54,710 nt of DNA from Edaphosphingomonas laterariae (GTDB taxonomy: Bacteria > Pseudomonadota > Alphaproteobacteria > Sphingomonadales > Sphingomonadaceae): contig NZ_FZOS01000025.1 in assembly GCF_900188165.1 (NCBI RefSeq), forward strand, positions 1 to 54,710, given 5' to 3'. The notes beneath the pieces were generated by a model. That model saw only the letters and a list, made by a program, of their open reading frames with translations, ran no database searches and was not told the DNA's origin. A program made the position numbers and the translations under genes. This document shows, one piece after another, positions 17,273 to 26,726 of the stretch (within the stretch, counting starts at the first letter, position 1; every line of letters starts with the position of its first letter).

Positions 17273-18251
17273 CGTCGTAGGGCTCGACAGCGATCTGTTC
17301 GCGGATTGCAGCTTTGCCGATGGCGTGCCCGAATTGCACTCGATTGGCGGTGACATTCGCGACTTCGTGTCCGATTCCGCCGCGGTGGAGCGGCTCCGTG
17401 GCTTCGACGCGGTGATCCACCTTGCCGGCCTGTCCAACGATCCGCTTGGCGATTATCGGCCCGGCCTGACGCGTGCGATCAACGCGACGGCCTCGATCGC
17501 GCTGGCCAGGCTGGCGCGGGCCGCCGGCGTGGGGCGGTTCGTCTATGCGTCCTCCTGTTCCAATTATGGCGCGTCGAATGACGAGTTCGTGGCCGAGGAC
17601 GGCCGGCTCTGCCCGGTGACGCCCTATGCCGAATCCAAGGTCGAATCCGAAGCGGCGATCATCGCGCTGGCCGATGACGGGTTCAGCCCGACCTTCCTGC
17701 GCGCATCCACCGCTTATGGCGTGTCGCCGCGCCTGCGTTTCGATCTTGTCGTCAACAACCTGACCGCCTGGGCCTGCGCCACGGGCGAGGTGCACCTCAA
17801 GAGCGATGGTTCGCCCTGGCGGCCGATCGTGCATGTCGAGGATATCGCGCTGGCCTACATCGCCGCGGTCGAAGCGCCCCGGGCGGACGTGCATGGCGAG
17901 GTGTTCAACGTCGGCCAGACCACGGAAAATTATCAGATCCGCGAAATTGCCGAACTTGTCCGCCAGATCGTGCCCGGCGCGAAGATCGGCTTTGCGGCCG
18001 AAGCCAGCCCGGACCTGCGCAATTATCGTGTGGACTGCGACTACATCGCCCGGCGGCTCCATGGCTTCAAGCCGCAATGGACCTGCCGGCGCGGCATCGA
18101 GCAACTGTTCGACGCGTTCGATGCGCGCGGCCTCAGCGTCGAGGATTTCGAAGGCCCCCGGTTCAAGCGCATTGCCCATATCCAGCAGCGCATCGCCGAG
18201 GGGACGCTCCACGAGGACCTGTATCCGATCCAGCGCCGGATCGCGGTGTGA
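17196..18251 (+). CDS. NAD-dependent sugar epimerase/dehydratase (extended SDR)
   Basis: A 351-residue extended short-chain dehydrogenase acting on a nucleotide sugar. The cofactor loop TGHLGYIGS lies at residues 6-14. The catalytic set is the Ser in YASSCSNYGAS (about 120) and the Tyr-x3-Lys of YAESKVESE (about 145). The phrase GSPWRPIVHVEDIALAYI (about 205-222) is typical of the sugar-binding part. The GTG at 17196, with GGGAGGAA upstream, is the best start. It begins inside the cytidylyltransferase gene and is followed 10 bp later by a C-methyltransferase gene. It could be a 4-epimerase, 4,6-dehydratase or 4-ketoreductase; context favours a CDP-sugar substrate. Confidence 0.88.
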   Translation: MKILLTGHLGYIGSILAWRLLERDHDVVGLDSDLFADCSFADGVPELHSIGGDIRDFVSDSAAVERLRGFDAVIHLAGLSNDPLGDYRPGLTRAINATASIALARLARAAGVGRFVYASSCSNYGASNDEFVAEDGRLCPVTPYAESKVESEAAIIALADDGFSPTFLRASTAYGVSPRLRFDLVVNNLTAWACATGEVHLKSDGSPWRPIVHVEDIALAYIAAVEAPRADVHGEVFNVGQTTENYQIREIAELVRQIVPGAKIGFAAEASPDLRNYRVDCDYIARRLHGFKPQWTCRRGIEQLFDAFDARGLSVEDFEGPRFKRIAHIQQRIAEGTLHEDLYPIQRRIAV

Positions 18252-18261
18252 GGGGATCAGC

Positions 18262-19527
18262 ATGAACTATCATTTCGTCAAGCGGGCCTGCGCGCCCTCC
18301 CGCATCGAAACCGAGTGCCGTTCCTGCGGCGGTGACTCGCTGGAGGCGATCCTCGACCTTGGATCGACGCCGCTGGCGGATCGGCTGGTCCGGCCGGAAG
18401 CGCATGATGCGCCCGAGCCGGCCTTCCCGTTGCTCGTCGCCTTTTGCCACGATTGCGCGCTCGTCCAGATATTGGAGACGGTGGCGCCTGAAATCCTGTT
18501 CGCCGATTCCTATCCTTATTATTCCTCCTTCTCGCCGGCGCTGATGGAGCATTCCCGCGCGAATGTGGCGCAGCGGATTGCGGAGCGCGGGGTCGGGCCG
18601 TCCAGCCTGGTGATCGAACTGGCCAGCAATGACGGCTATCTGCTGCGCAACTATGTCGAACAGGGCGTGCCGGTGCTGGGGATCGACCCGGCCGAGGGGC
18701 CGGCGGCGGCCGCCCATTCGGTTGGCGTGCCGACGCTGTGCGATTTCTTCACCGAAACGCTGGCGGCGCAGATCGTCGACACCCATGGCCAGGCCGATAT
18801 CGTCCACGGCAACAATGTGCTGGCGCATGTTGCCGATACCAACGGCTTCGTCGCGGGCATCCGGACCATCCTCAAGCCCGATGGCGTCGCAGTGCTGGAG
18901 ATGCCCTATCTGCTGCGGCTGATCGAGCATGTCGAATTCGACACCATCTATCATGAGCATCTCTGCTATTTCTCGCTGACGGCGCTCGACCGGCTGTTCC
19001 GCCGGCACGGCCTGTTCGTCAATCGGGTGGAGGAACTGTCCATCCATGGCGGCTCGCTACGCATCTTCGTTGAGCCTTTCGAAGCGGTCGGCCCGTCGGT
19101 CGAAGCGATGTTGGGCCGGGAAAAGATGATCGGGCTCGATCGGGTGGATTTCTTCGCCCGGTTTGCCGATCGGGTCGAAGCCCTGCGGGAAAGTCTGGTC
19201 GGGCTGATCGGGCGGCTGAAGGCCGAAGGGCATTCCATCGCCGCTTATGGCGCCGCCGCCAAGGGCGCGACCTTGCTCAACTATTGCGGGCTCGGCACCG
19301 ATCATCTCGACTTCGTGGTCGATCGCAACGTCAACAAGCATGGCTGGTTAATGCCGGGCGCGCATCTGCCGATCCTGGGCACCGAGGCCCTGATCGAGAT
19401 GAAGCCGGATTATGTGCTGATGCTCTCGTGGAATTTTGCCGACGAGATATTGGTCCAGCAAAGCGAATATCGGGACGCGGGGGGCTGCTTCATCATTCCC
19501 GTGCCCGAACCGAGGCTGCTCCGGTGA
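18262..19527 (+). CDS. Sugar C-methyltransferase with Zn finger
   Basis: A 421-residue SAM-dependent methyltransferase of the deoxysugar C-methyltransferase type (NovU/TylCIII/EvaC group). It has an N-terminal zinc-binding part (CRSCGG near residue 19 and FCHDC near 62), a SAM domain with VIELASNDGYLL (about 117-128) and VLGIDPAEG, and the C-terminal family domain (about 300-421) with YGAAAKGATLLNYCG and PILGTEAL. Such enzymes methylate a keto-deoxysugar nucleotide at carbon 3 to give a branched sugar. The gene overlaps the next by 4 bp (GTGA). A branched methylated sugar in the EPS is a reasonable inference. Confidence 0.9.
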   Translation: MNYHFVKRACAPSRIETECRSCGGDSLEAILDLGSTPLADRLVRPEAHDAPEPAFPLLVAFCHDCALVQILETVAPEILFADSYPYYSSFSPALMEHSRANVAQRIAERGVGPSSLVIELASNDGYLLRNYVEQGVPVLGIDPAEGPAAAAHSVGVPTLCDFFTETLAAQIVDTHGQADIVHGNNVLAHVADTNGFVAGIRTILKPDGVAVLEMPYLLRLIEHVEFDTIYHEHLCYFSLTALDRLFRRHGLFVNRVEELSIHGGSLRIFVEPFEAVGPSVEAMLGREKMIGLDRVDFFARFADRVEALRESLVGLIGRLKAEGHSIAAYGAAAKGATLLNYCGLGTDHLDFVVDRNVNKHGWLMPGAHLPILGTEALIEMKPDYVLMLSWNFADEILVQQSEYRDAGGCFIIPVPEPRLLR

Positions 19528-20753
19528 ACGTCGTCGATCGCGATCTCGCCGGGAGGGGCGAGGAGGCCTGGGGGCAGGGCGTCGCCGGTCTGTGCCCGAG
19601 CTGCGGCACGGGACGGACGGAGCCCTTCTATCAGGTGGACGACGTTCCGACCAATTCCTGCATCCTGTTCCGCACCCGCGCGGAGGCGATCGGCTGCATC
19701 AGGGGTAGCATCCTGCTCCATCATTGCCGCGGCTGCGGCTTCGTGTTCAACAGCCGCTTCGAACAGGCGCTGACGGAATATTCCGACCGTTACGAAGAGA
19801 CGCAGGGTTTCTCGCCCACGTTCAATCGGTTCCATCATCAGCTTGCGCAGGAAATCGTGCAGCGCCACGGCCTGTACGATCGCGACGTGATGGAGATCGG
19901 CTGCGGCAAGGGCGAGTTCCTGGTCCTCCTTTCGCAGCTTGGGCGCAACCGTGGCATTGGCGTCGATCCCAGCGCCATTCCGGAGCGGCTGGCCGGTGTC
20001 GCCGGTGCCGAACTGGTGACGCTGATCCCCGAATATTTCGAGCCACGCCACTGCACGGTCCAGCCCGATCTGCTCTGCTGCAAGATGACGCTGGAGCATA
20101 TTCCGCAGACCGCGCGGTTCCTTGAAACGATCCGCGCCGGGCTCGATGCGGAGCGGCGGGCGACAATCTTCTTCCAGGTGCCGGATGCAGGGCGGATCCT
20201 GCGCGCTTGTGCCTATGAGGATATCTATTACGAGCATTGCTCCTATTTTACCGAGGCTTCGCTATCGCGCCTGTTCCGCCATTGCGGGTTCGACGTGATC
20301 CGCACGACCGTCGAATATGACGGGCAATATCTGACGCTGGAGGCGGTGCCATCCGCGCGCCGTGCCGAAAGGGCCGACAAACACCCTTCGGACGAATGGA
20401 CCGGCCTGGTGCGCACATTCGCGGAACGAGCGCGGCTCGCCAAGGAGCATTGGCGCTCGATCGTCCGGCAGACGCGGAGCGATGGCCGGCGGATCCTGCT
20501 CTGGGGTTCCGGCTCGAAGGCCGTGTCCTTCCTGACATCGCTGGGGCTTGCCGATGCGATCGATGCCGTGACCGATATCAACCCCAACCGGCACGATCAT
20601 TTCATGCCGGGAACCGGACAGCCGATCATCTCGCCCGCGCGGATTGCCGAGCTGGATCCGGGGCTGGTGATCGTGATGAACGGCATCTACGAGGACGAGA
20701 TCCGCCGCGATCTGGCCGGCATCGGGGTGTCCTGTGACGTTCGCTGCCTATAG
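19524..20753 (+). CDS. Second C-methyltransferase-like SAM enzyme
   Basis: A 409-residue protein with the same plan as its upstream neighbour but clearly diverged: Zn-finger-like CPSCGTG (about 24-30) and HHCRGCGF (about 65-72), a SAM motif VMEIGCGKGEFLVLL (about 118-132), and a C-terminal domain with ILLWGSGSKAVSFL, DINPNRHDHFMPG and PIISPARI. Translation starts with a GTG that overlaps the previous stop. Having two such enzymes side by side suggests either two methylations or one methylation plus a second, non-C transfer. Family membership is solid; the regiochemistry is unknown. Confidence 0.87.
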   Translation: MNVVDRDLAGRGEEAWGQGVAGLCPSCGTGRTEPFYQVDDVPTNSCILFRTRAEAIGCIRGSILLHHCRGCGFVFNSRFEQALTEYSDRYEETQGFSPTFNRFHHQLAQEIVQRHGLYDRDVMEIGCGKGEFLVLLSQLGRNRGIGVDPSAIPERLAGVAGAELVTLIPEYFEPRHCTVQPDLLCCKMTLEHIPQTARFLETIRAGLDAERRATIFFQVPDAGRILRACAYEDIYYEHCSYFTEASLSRLFRHCGFDVIRTTVEYDGQYLTLEAVPSARRAERADKHPSDEWTGLVRTFAERARLAKEHWRSIVRQTRSDGRRILLWGSGSKAVSFLTSLGLADAIDAVTDINPNRHDHFMPGTGQPIISPARIAELDPGLVIVMNGIYEDEIRRDLAGIGVSCDVRCL

Positions 20754-20774
20754 CGGACGCGAGGCAAGGCATTC

Positions 20775-21944
20775 GTGAGCCGAAAGCTCGTGGTCGCCGT
20801 CCGGGGCGATTTCACGCCGCTGAATTGTGGATACCACCGGCGGACCGCTGATCTGGTCGCTTTCCTTGCGGGGTGTTTTCCGGGCACCGCCGTCTACAGC
20901 CATTACGAACATCCGGTCGATCCGTGGACGGACGAGGCGATCGCCCGCTTCGAGGTGCGTTTCCCCGGCGTCGACCTCATTCTCGATCACGCGCCGCGCG
21001 CCGTGCGGCTGCTTGGCCGGCTCAAGAATGCGGCGCTTGCCTTCGCGCCGGCGGCGGCACCGGCGATCCTGCGATGGACGGTCGGATCGGCGACGGCGAA
21101 CTACCGGAAGATGGCGAAGGAGGCGGATCGCTATCTGTTCGTCATGAACACCGTCGATACCTATGCGGCACTGAACGGCTTTCGTTTCAATTCGCTGGTC
21201 GAAACCCATGACATCAAGTTCGCGAATTATTGCCGGCGGGCCGGGCGGTCGGCCGCAGGGCTGCGGGCGGTCGGCAAGCTGCGCAGCGAAGTGGCGGTGC
21301 TCGAACGGGCTTGCGGCATTATCGCGATCTCCCCGGTCGATGCATCGATCTTCCGGACGCTGGTGACGGAAACGCCCACCTTCTGGGTGCCCAGCTATGA
21401 CGAGCCCGACGATGCTGCCCCGGCCGCTGCATCCCACGTCTATGACCACGACCTGCTGTTCGTGGGGTCTGACAACATCTTCAATGTGACGGGTATCTGC
21501 ACTTACCTCGCCGATAACCGCGTCTGGCTGAAAAGGCGGCGGATCGCGATCGCCGGGCGCGTCTGCGCAACGCCGGAGGTGGTGGTACTGGCGAGATCAT
21601 GGCCGGGGCTGGACCTGCTCGGCTTCGTCGACGATCTCGCGCCCGTCTATGCCGGCGCCAGGGCCGTTCTATCGCCGGTGGAAGGGACGGGGCTCAAGAT
21701 CAAGATGGTCGACGCGCTGGCGCATGGCCGGCCGGTGCTGGCGTCGACGCATTCGCGGGATGGCCTGCCGCCGGGTTTCGAACATTGCGTCCTGCCGCTC
21801 GACCGCGAAACCGTCGAGAAGCTGCTCGACGACCCGGAAGCATTGGCGGCGGCGTCCAGGGCCGCGCGCGATTATCATGCACGCTTTCTTGAAGCAGGTG
21901 ATCGGCGGAAACTGAAGGACTTTATCGCGGCGATGCTGAACTGA
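20775..21944 (+). CDS. GT4-type glycosyltransferase
   Basis: A 389-residue GT-B fold glycosyltransferase. The N-terminal half is unusual. The C-terminal half has the usual nucleotide-sugar part: LLFVGSDNIFNVTGI (about 230-244), GLDLLGFVDDLAPVYAGARAVLSPVEGTG (split, about 276-304), KIKMVDALAHGRPVLAS. It starts with a GTG at 20775, 21 bp after the methyltransferase stop, and probably belongs to the same transcript. Its 3' end overlaps the convergent polymerase gene by 23 bp. It is likely to transfer a locus-specific sugar; which one is not visible. Confidence 0.88.
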   Translation: MSRKLVVAVRGDFTPLNCGYHRRTADLVAFLAGCFPGTAVYSHYEHPVDPWTDEAIARFEVRFPGVDLILDHAPRAVRLLGRLKNAALAFAPAAAPAILRWTVGSATANYRKMAKEADRYLFVMNTVDTYAALNGFRFNSLVETHDIKFANYCRRAGRSAAGLRAVGKLRSEVAVLERACGIIAISPVDASIFRTLVTETPTFWVPSYDEPDDAAPAAASHVYDHDLLFVGSDNIFNVTGICTYLADNRVWLKRRRIAIAGRVCATPEVVVLARSWPGLDLLGFVDDLAPVYAGARAVLSPVEGTGLKIKMVDALAHGRPVLASTHSRDGLPPGFEHCVLPLDRETVEKLLDDPEALAAASRAARDYHARFLEAGDRRKLKDFIAAMLN

Positions 21945-23391
21945 GCGTCCCATCGGGGCTTGCACCCGCTTCGCTGATGGCCGCCCTCCTGACGATCCTC
22001 GGATGCCGCCTGTGCGCTTCAAGCGCGGGTCTCAGCGCCAGTGCGGCGCCCGCGAAGATCGCGAAATCCATCCCCGGTACGGCGGTCAGCGAGGTGAACA
22101 TGGGCGGGATCAGGGTGAGCACGGCCGTGCAGCCGGCCGCCGCGCTGATCGCGGTCGCCGGGTCGGTCACCGGTTTCCAGGTCGAGGCGCGCATCGGCTG
22201 CAGCACCACGCCGAGATAGAAGGCGAAGCTGCCAATGCCGATCACGCCCATGCTGCCCAGGATCGCCATCAGCAGGCTCGAAGAACGGAAGCTGCCCGGC
22301 CCGACACCCAGCCCGCCCGACGCCAGAAAGGCGTGCCAGCCCTGCATCGCCCAGAACAGGCGCTGTTCGCCGGATTCGCTTTGCCCTTTGCCCACCGTCA
22401 TGTCGCTCACCATGTCGCCGATGGCGGCCATCACCTGCGGGCTCATCGCCATGGCCAGCGCCGTGGCGAGCACGCCGGCCAGCGCGATCATGCCCACCTG
22501 ACCCAGCCGACGGGAATCGAGCTGATGGGGGCTGATGATCAGGCGGAGCACGAAGAAGGCGGCATAGGCCGCAAGGGCGACATAGGCGCTCGATGATGTG
22601 CTGAAGAACAGGATCAGCCCGAGCATCATCGCCGCCGCGCCGGTAGAACGCGGCCGGATCGATCGGTACCAGCATTCGCTGGTGAAGACGAACCAGGTAA
22701 AGCCCACCGCCGCATAGGCCGCCGGCTCGGGCAGGAAGCCGTTGATCCGGATAAACTGGCCCACCGTTTGCTGGACCTGCGAGTAATTGGCGTTGCGGAC
22801 GAATTCGAAGACGGCCGAAACCGGCGTGCCCCGCGTGGCCGCTTCGATGACGCCCGATGCGCCATGGATCCAGGCGCAGATCACGCCCCCGCGCACCAGC
22901 ATGTCCGCGCCGCCACGGCCACGACAGACGACATAAGCGGCAACCGCGCCGAGCAGCGTCGTCACCAGATAGACGGCGGAAGTGATGTTCTGGGACGATG
23001 GTTGCAGCGGCTCGACATAGAATAGCCCGCCAACCCATTGGGCAGGCCGGAGCGGCGTGACGTTGATCGCACCGGCGAAGATGCGCGGCGCGACGAAGGC
23101 CGCCGCGACGCCATAGAGGGTGAAAAGGGCAAGGACGACATTGGCGCGGAACGCATCGCTGATCTTGCTCAGCTGTCCTCCGCCGGGCAGCAGCAGCCGG
23201 GCATAGACGAACATCAGCGCAAACTGCACCGGCGGCATGGATGATCCGCCCAGCGCCGGAAGCAGCAATGACGCCGATCCACCGAACAGCCCCGAAAGCA
23301 GAAGGAACAGGAACATCGAGCGCAGCTGCCCGAAGAGCAGCAACAGGACGCCGATCGCCAGCTGGATGATGCCGATGATGGTCAGGCTCAT
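21922..23391 (-). CDS. Multi-pass membrane protein, Wzy-type polysaccharide polymerase
   Basis: A 489-residue inner-membrane protein with about 11-12 hydrophobic segments from residue 3 onward (MSLTIIGIIQLAIGVLLLLF first). A large hydrophilic loop near 340-380 contains QSESGEQRLFWAMQGWHAFL and GLGVGPGSFRSSSLL, the layout and the G-x-G-x-G-S/F pattern of O-antigen/EPS polymerases. It would join repeat units at the periplasmic face. GGGGGAG lies before the ATG. It follows the GT4 gene by 67 bp on the same strand, at the end of the minus-strand EPS set. Sphingan polymerases (GelG-like) occupy a similar place. Confidence 0.8.
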   Translation of the reverse strand: MSLTIIGIIQLAIGVLLLLFGQLRSMFLFLLLSGLFGGSASLLLPALGGSSMPPVQFALMFVYARLLLPGGGQLSKISDAFRANVVLALFTLYGVAAAFVAPRIFAGAINVTPLRPAQWVGGLFYVEPLQPSSQNITSAVYLVTTLLGAVAAYVVCRGRGGADMLVRGGVICAWIHGASGVIEAATRGTPVSAVFEFVRNANYSQVQQTVGQFIRINGFLPEPAAYAAVGFTWFVFTSECWYRSIRPRSTGAAAMMLGLILFFSTSSSAYVALAAYAAFFVLRLIISPHQLDSRRLGQVGMIALAGVLATALAMAMSPQVMAAIGDMVSDMTVGKGQSESGEQRLFWAMQGWHAFLASGGLGVGPGSFRSSSLLMAILGSMGVIGIGSFAFYLGVVLQPMRASTWKPVTDPATAISAAAGCTAVLTLIPPMFTSLTAVPGMDFAIFAGAALALRPALEAHRRHPRIVRRAAISEAGASPDGTLSSASPR

Positions 23392-23458
23392 CGCGCCGCT
23401 CCCCCGGATGGCCCGTCCGGGCCGCGCACCATGGCCGGGGGGAGGGCGGGCATCGGCG

Positions 23459-24595
23459 TCACTCCCCCGTCAATGCGAGGATCTTGGCGTCGAAATGTTC
23501 GGGGGCGAACAGGCTGGCGCGGGCAATCGCCCGGCGGGGATCGAAATCCGGCAGCCATGCTTCGAGCCGGGCGATACCGTCGAGCAGCGATGGCGTGTCC
23601 TGCTGGTCGAACAAGATGCCGGTCTGGTCGGGCACGATGCTGTCCAGAACGCCGCCCCGGCCAAAAGCCAGCACCGGCCGGCCGGATGCCATGGCCTCCA
23701 CCGGCACGATCCCGAAATCCTCCTCGGCGGTGAAGACGAGCGCCCGGGCGCGGGCATAAGCGCGGCGCAACGCGGCGAAGTCCATCCGGTCGATGAAGCG
23801 CACATTGGGCCCGGCGCTGGCGCGAAGCCGCTTCGCCATCGGGCCGTCGCCCACCATCAGCAGCGGCAGGCCCGCCTTGCTGAATGCCTCGACCGCCAGA
23901 TCCGGGCGCTTGTAGGGCACCAATTGCCCGACCCACAGATAATAATCGTCGATCTCGACCGACGGCGTGAACAGCGATGTTTCGACCGGGGGATGGATCA
24001 CCTCGGCCTCCCTGCGCCAGACCTTGCGGATGCGATCATGGACGAAGGTGGAGTTGGCCGCGAAGCGATCGACCCGCGCGCTCGAGCCGATGTCCCACTG
24101 CCGGAGCCGGTGGCATAGCCACGGCATGGCGAGGCGGTTCAGCATGCCGGCATGCTCGCGATATGTGTGATACTGGTCCCACAGATATCGCATCGGCGAA
24201 TGGCAGTAGCAGACGTGCAGGCTCGACGGGTCGGTGATGACCCCCTTGGCCGGTCCGGCCTCGCTGCTGATCACCAAATCATAGCCGCGCAGATCGAGCC
24301 CTTCGAGCGCCATCGGCATCAGCGGCAGATAATATTGATAGAAACGGCGCGACATCGGCAGGCGATCGATGAAGCTGGTCGTTACCCGCGCATTGCGGAT
24401 GTCCGCCGACATCTTCGAGGGATCATAAACATGGGTGAACAGATCGGCGTCGGGATAGAGGCGCAGCAGCCGTTCGAGCACCCGCTCGCCCCCGCGCATC
24501 GCGACCAGCCAGTAATGGACGATCGCCACCCGGCGGCGCGATCGGGGCGGGGGCCAGGGGTGGCGTTCCTGCTGACCGGCGAGCTGCACGGTCAC
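23459..24595 (-). CDS. GT4 glycosyltransferase
   Basis: A 378-residue GT-B fold transferase of family 4. The N-terminal half has RVAIVHYWLVAMRGGERVLERLL (split, about 23-45) and the acceptor-side phrase VCYCHSPMRYLWDQYH (about 122-137). The C-terminal half has YYLWVGQLVPYKRPDLAVEAF (split) and the E-x7-E type donor motif EEDFGIVPVEAMASGRPVLA (about 297-316). The GTG at 24595 overlaps the stop of the Wzc-type gene (GTGA) and is chosen for that coupling; a shorter start before RVAIVHYW is possible. Related sphingan proteins add mannose or rhamnose, but the donor here is unknown. Confidence 0.9.
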   Translation of the reverse strand: MTVQLAGQQERHPWPPPRSRRRVAIVHYWLVAMRGGERVLERLLRLYPDADLFTHVYDPSKMSADIRNARVTTSFIDRLPMSRRFYQYYLPLMPMALEGLDLRGYDLVISSEAGPAKGVITDPSSLHVCYCHSPMRYLWDQYHTYREHAGMLNRLAMPWLCHRLRQWDIGSSARVDRFAANSTFVHDRIRKVWRREAEVIHPPVETSLFTPSVEIDDYYLWVGQLVPYKRPDLAVEAFSKAGLPLLMVGDGPMAKRLRASAGPNVRFIDRMDFAALRRAYARARALVFTAEEDFGIVPVEAMASGRPVLAFGRGGVLDSIVPDQTGILFDQQDTPSLLDGIARLEAWLPDFDPRRAIARASLFAPEHFDAKILALTGE

Positions 24596-26721
24596 TGCGC
24601 CTGCACCCCGCGCTGATAATAATAGCCGACGACATCGTTGCTGCCATATTGGCGGGCGCGGCGCATATCGACGTGGCTCATCGTGATGCCGATCAGGTTG
24701 ACCCGGTCGAACGGCATCTGGTCGATCGCCGCGCGCACTGCCGACATCGGGGTTTCCCGCCAGCGCACCGCCATGATGGTGGCATCCGCCCGGCCGGCCA
24801 TGATCCGGGTTGCGGCCAGCGGCAGGATCGGCGGCAGATCGAGCACGACATATTCGAAGCGCCCGCGAAGTTCCTGGATCAGCCGCTCGAACTCGTTGCC
24901 CGTCAGCAGGGGTTCGGGGTCGCCGCTGGCGGCCCCCACCGGCAGGATCGACAGGTTCGACGCACCCTCTACCAGCACGTCGGACAATGTGGATCGGCCG
25001 TCGAGCAGTTCGATCAGTCCGGGGCGATCCGGGGCCAGATCCAGCAGCCGGCTGGTGCCGCGTGCCAGCCAGTCGCAGTCCACCACCACCGTCCGCGCTC
25101 CACCCATCGCCAGCACTTCGGCCAGGCAGGCGGAAATGGTGCTCTTGCCTTCCCTTGGCAGTGCCGAGGTGACGGCGATCACTTGCGGCCGCCACGCTAT
25201 CGCATGTTCGATCGACGTGCGGAGCGAGCGGAAGGATTCGGTGAAGGCCGATCGCGGCTCGGCGATGATCGCGGCCACCGGCTGACGCATTTTGCTGACC
25301 GATTCCAGCAGCGGGATCGAACCAAGGAAGTGCAGCCCCAGCTTGTGCTGAACATCGTCCGACGATGTGACCCCGTTGAACAGCGATTCCGCGATGATCG
25401 CCGCCACCAGCGCAAGGCCGATGCCGATCACGACAGACAGGATCATGTTCATTGGCACATTGGGCGAACTCGGCACTGTCGGCACGACCGCCATGCTGAT
25501 GATGCGGGCGTTGGGGCGGCCGAGATCCTCGTTCGCGAGCAGCTTTTTGTAGCTGTTCAGATAGGCCTCGTACAATTCCTGCGAGGCTTGCGCCTGCCGC
25601 TCGAACTCGCTCAGCCCCACCATCGCCTGATTATTGTGCGACAGCTTCTGGCGGGCGGCCGACAGGCTGCCGGTCAGCGATGCCAGCCGTTGCTGCGATA
25701 CCCGCTGCCGCGCCTGCAGGTTGGAGATGACGCGGCCGATTTCGGCGTCGATCTGCCGCTCGATCTCGGTCAGCTCGCCCGATGCCCGGATCAGATCGGG
25801 ATGGTTGGGGCCGTAGCGCGCGCGCAGCCGCGCAACCTCGCCGCCGACCTCGCTCTCGCGGGCGCGCAGGGCGGAGATGACGACCGAACCGAGCGCCTCG
25901 CCGACATCGTCGCCGGTGGAGCCCGAGCGCAGTTGCGCCTGCGCCGTCGTCAGCCGCGCCTGATCCTCGGCGGCTTCGGCCCGCGCGGTCGTGACCGCCT
26001 GGTTGTAGCCGGAGATTTCCTGCTCGGCGAGCGACGCGCCGGAGGTGCTCAGCATGTTGGTGGCGATGCGATAATGCTGCAGCTTTTCGGTATCGGCATG
26101 CGCCTGCGCGCGCAGATCCCTCAGCCGCACGGCGATCTGGTCGATCGTCTTTCGCTTGCGATTGCGTTCGGCCCTTTGCTCCCACCGGGTGAACTGTTCG
26201 GCATAAGCGTTGCCGACCAGCGCGGCATGGCGCGGATCGGCGGAGCTGGCGAGGATTTCGATCGTGTAGCTTTCGCCGCGACGAAAGGCCGTGACGTTGC
26301 GCTGCAACTCGTCGATCGCCGCGCGCTGCTCCGCCTCGCTGCGGCCCTTCAACAGGCCAAGATCCTGCGCGACCTGTGTCGCGAGCTGGCGGGATTCGAT
26401 GATCTCCACCTGGGTGCCGATATAGCCGTCGGTCGGCGTTGGCGTCGCGGTTGCCGCCGCCACGGTTTCAAGATCGTCCTGTGGCGTTTCGACGCTGACC
26501 ACCGAACTGGCGGTGTAGAGCGTCGGGCGGGTGAAGGTGATGGCCGCGCCTGCCAGCACGGCAAGCGCGACGATCGCGGCCATCAGCCGAAGCCTTCGCC
26601 GGAAGAAGGAAACCGTGCCGCTCAGGTCCAGCCGGTCGGACTGGACGAGAAGGGTGGGGGCGGCGGTGCTGACCTCGCGGCTCTGGCCGCCGGACGTGCT
26701 GACGATCTGGTTGGAGTTCAT
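24592..26721 (-). CDS. Wzc-type polysaccharide co-polymerase with tyrosine-kinase domain
   Basis: A 709-residue fusion of a chain-length regulator (PCP-2a) and a bacterial tyrosine kinase. A first membrane helix (about 46-64) follows a short cytosolic start. A long periplasmic coiled-coil part (about 70-420) has many Gln/Arg/Ala heptads, and a second helix is near 425-445. The kinase domain carries Walker A (PREGKSTIS), Walker A' (VVVDCDW, keeping D-x-D) and Walker B (YVVLDLPPI). The tail holds a tyrosine cluster (YGSNDVVGYYYQRG) for autophosphorylation. In gellan-type loci these parts are two proteins; here they are fused. The ATG at 26721 has GAGGAT before it, 5 bp after the barrel gene's stop. 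Confidence 0.93.
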   Translation of the reverse strand: MNSNQIVSTSGGQSREVSTAAPTLLVQSDRLDLSGTVSFFRRRLRLMAAIVALAVLAGAAITFTRPTLYTASSVVSVETPQDDLETVAAATATPTPTDGYIGTQVEIIESRQLATQVAQDLGLLKGRSEAEQRAAIDELQRNVTAFRRGESYTIEILASSADPRHAALVGNAYAEQFTRWEQRAERNRKRKTIDQIAVRLRDLRAQAHADTEKLQHYRIATNMLSTSGASLAEQEISGYNQAVTTARAEAAEDQARLTTAQAQLRSGSTGDDVGEALGSVVISALRARESEVGGEVARLRARYGPNHPDLIRASGELTEIERQIDAEIGRVISNLQARQRVSQQRLASLTGSLSAARQKLSHNNQAMVGLSEFERQAQASQELYEAYLNSYKKLLANEDLGRPNARIISMAVVPTVPSSPNVPMNMILSVVIGIGLALVAAIIAESLFNGVTSSDDVQHKLGLHFLGSIPLLESVSKMRQPVAAIIAEPRSAFTESFRSLRTSIEHAIAWRPQVIAVTSALPREGKSTISACLAEVLAMGGARTVVVDCDWLARGTSRLLDLAPDRPGLIELLDGRSTLSDVLVEGASNLSILPVGAASGDPEPLLTGNEFERLIQELRGRFEYVVLDLPPILPLAATRIMAGRADATIMAVRWRETPMSAVRAAIDQMPFDRVNLIGITMSHVDMRRARQYGSNDVVGYYYQRGVQAQ

Positions 26722-26726
26722 GGCCG

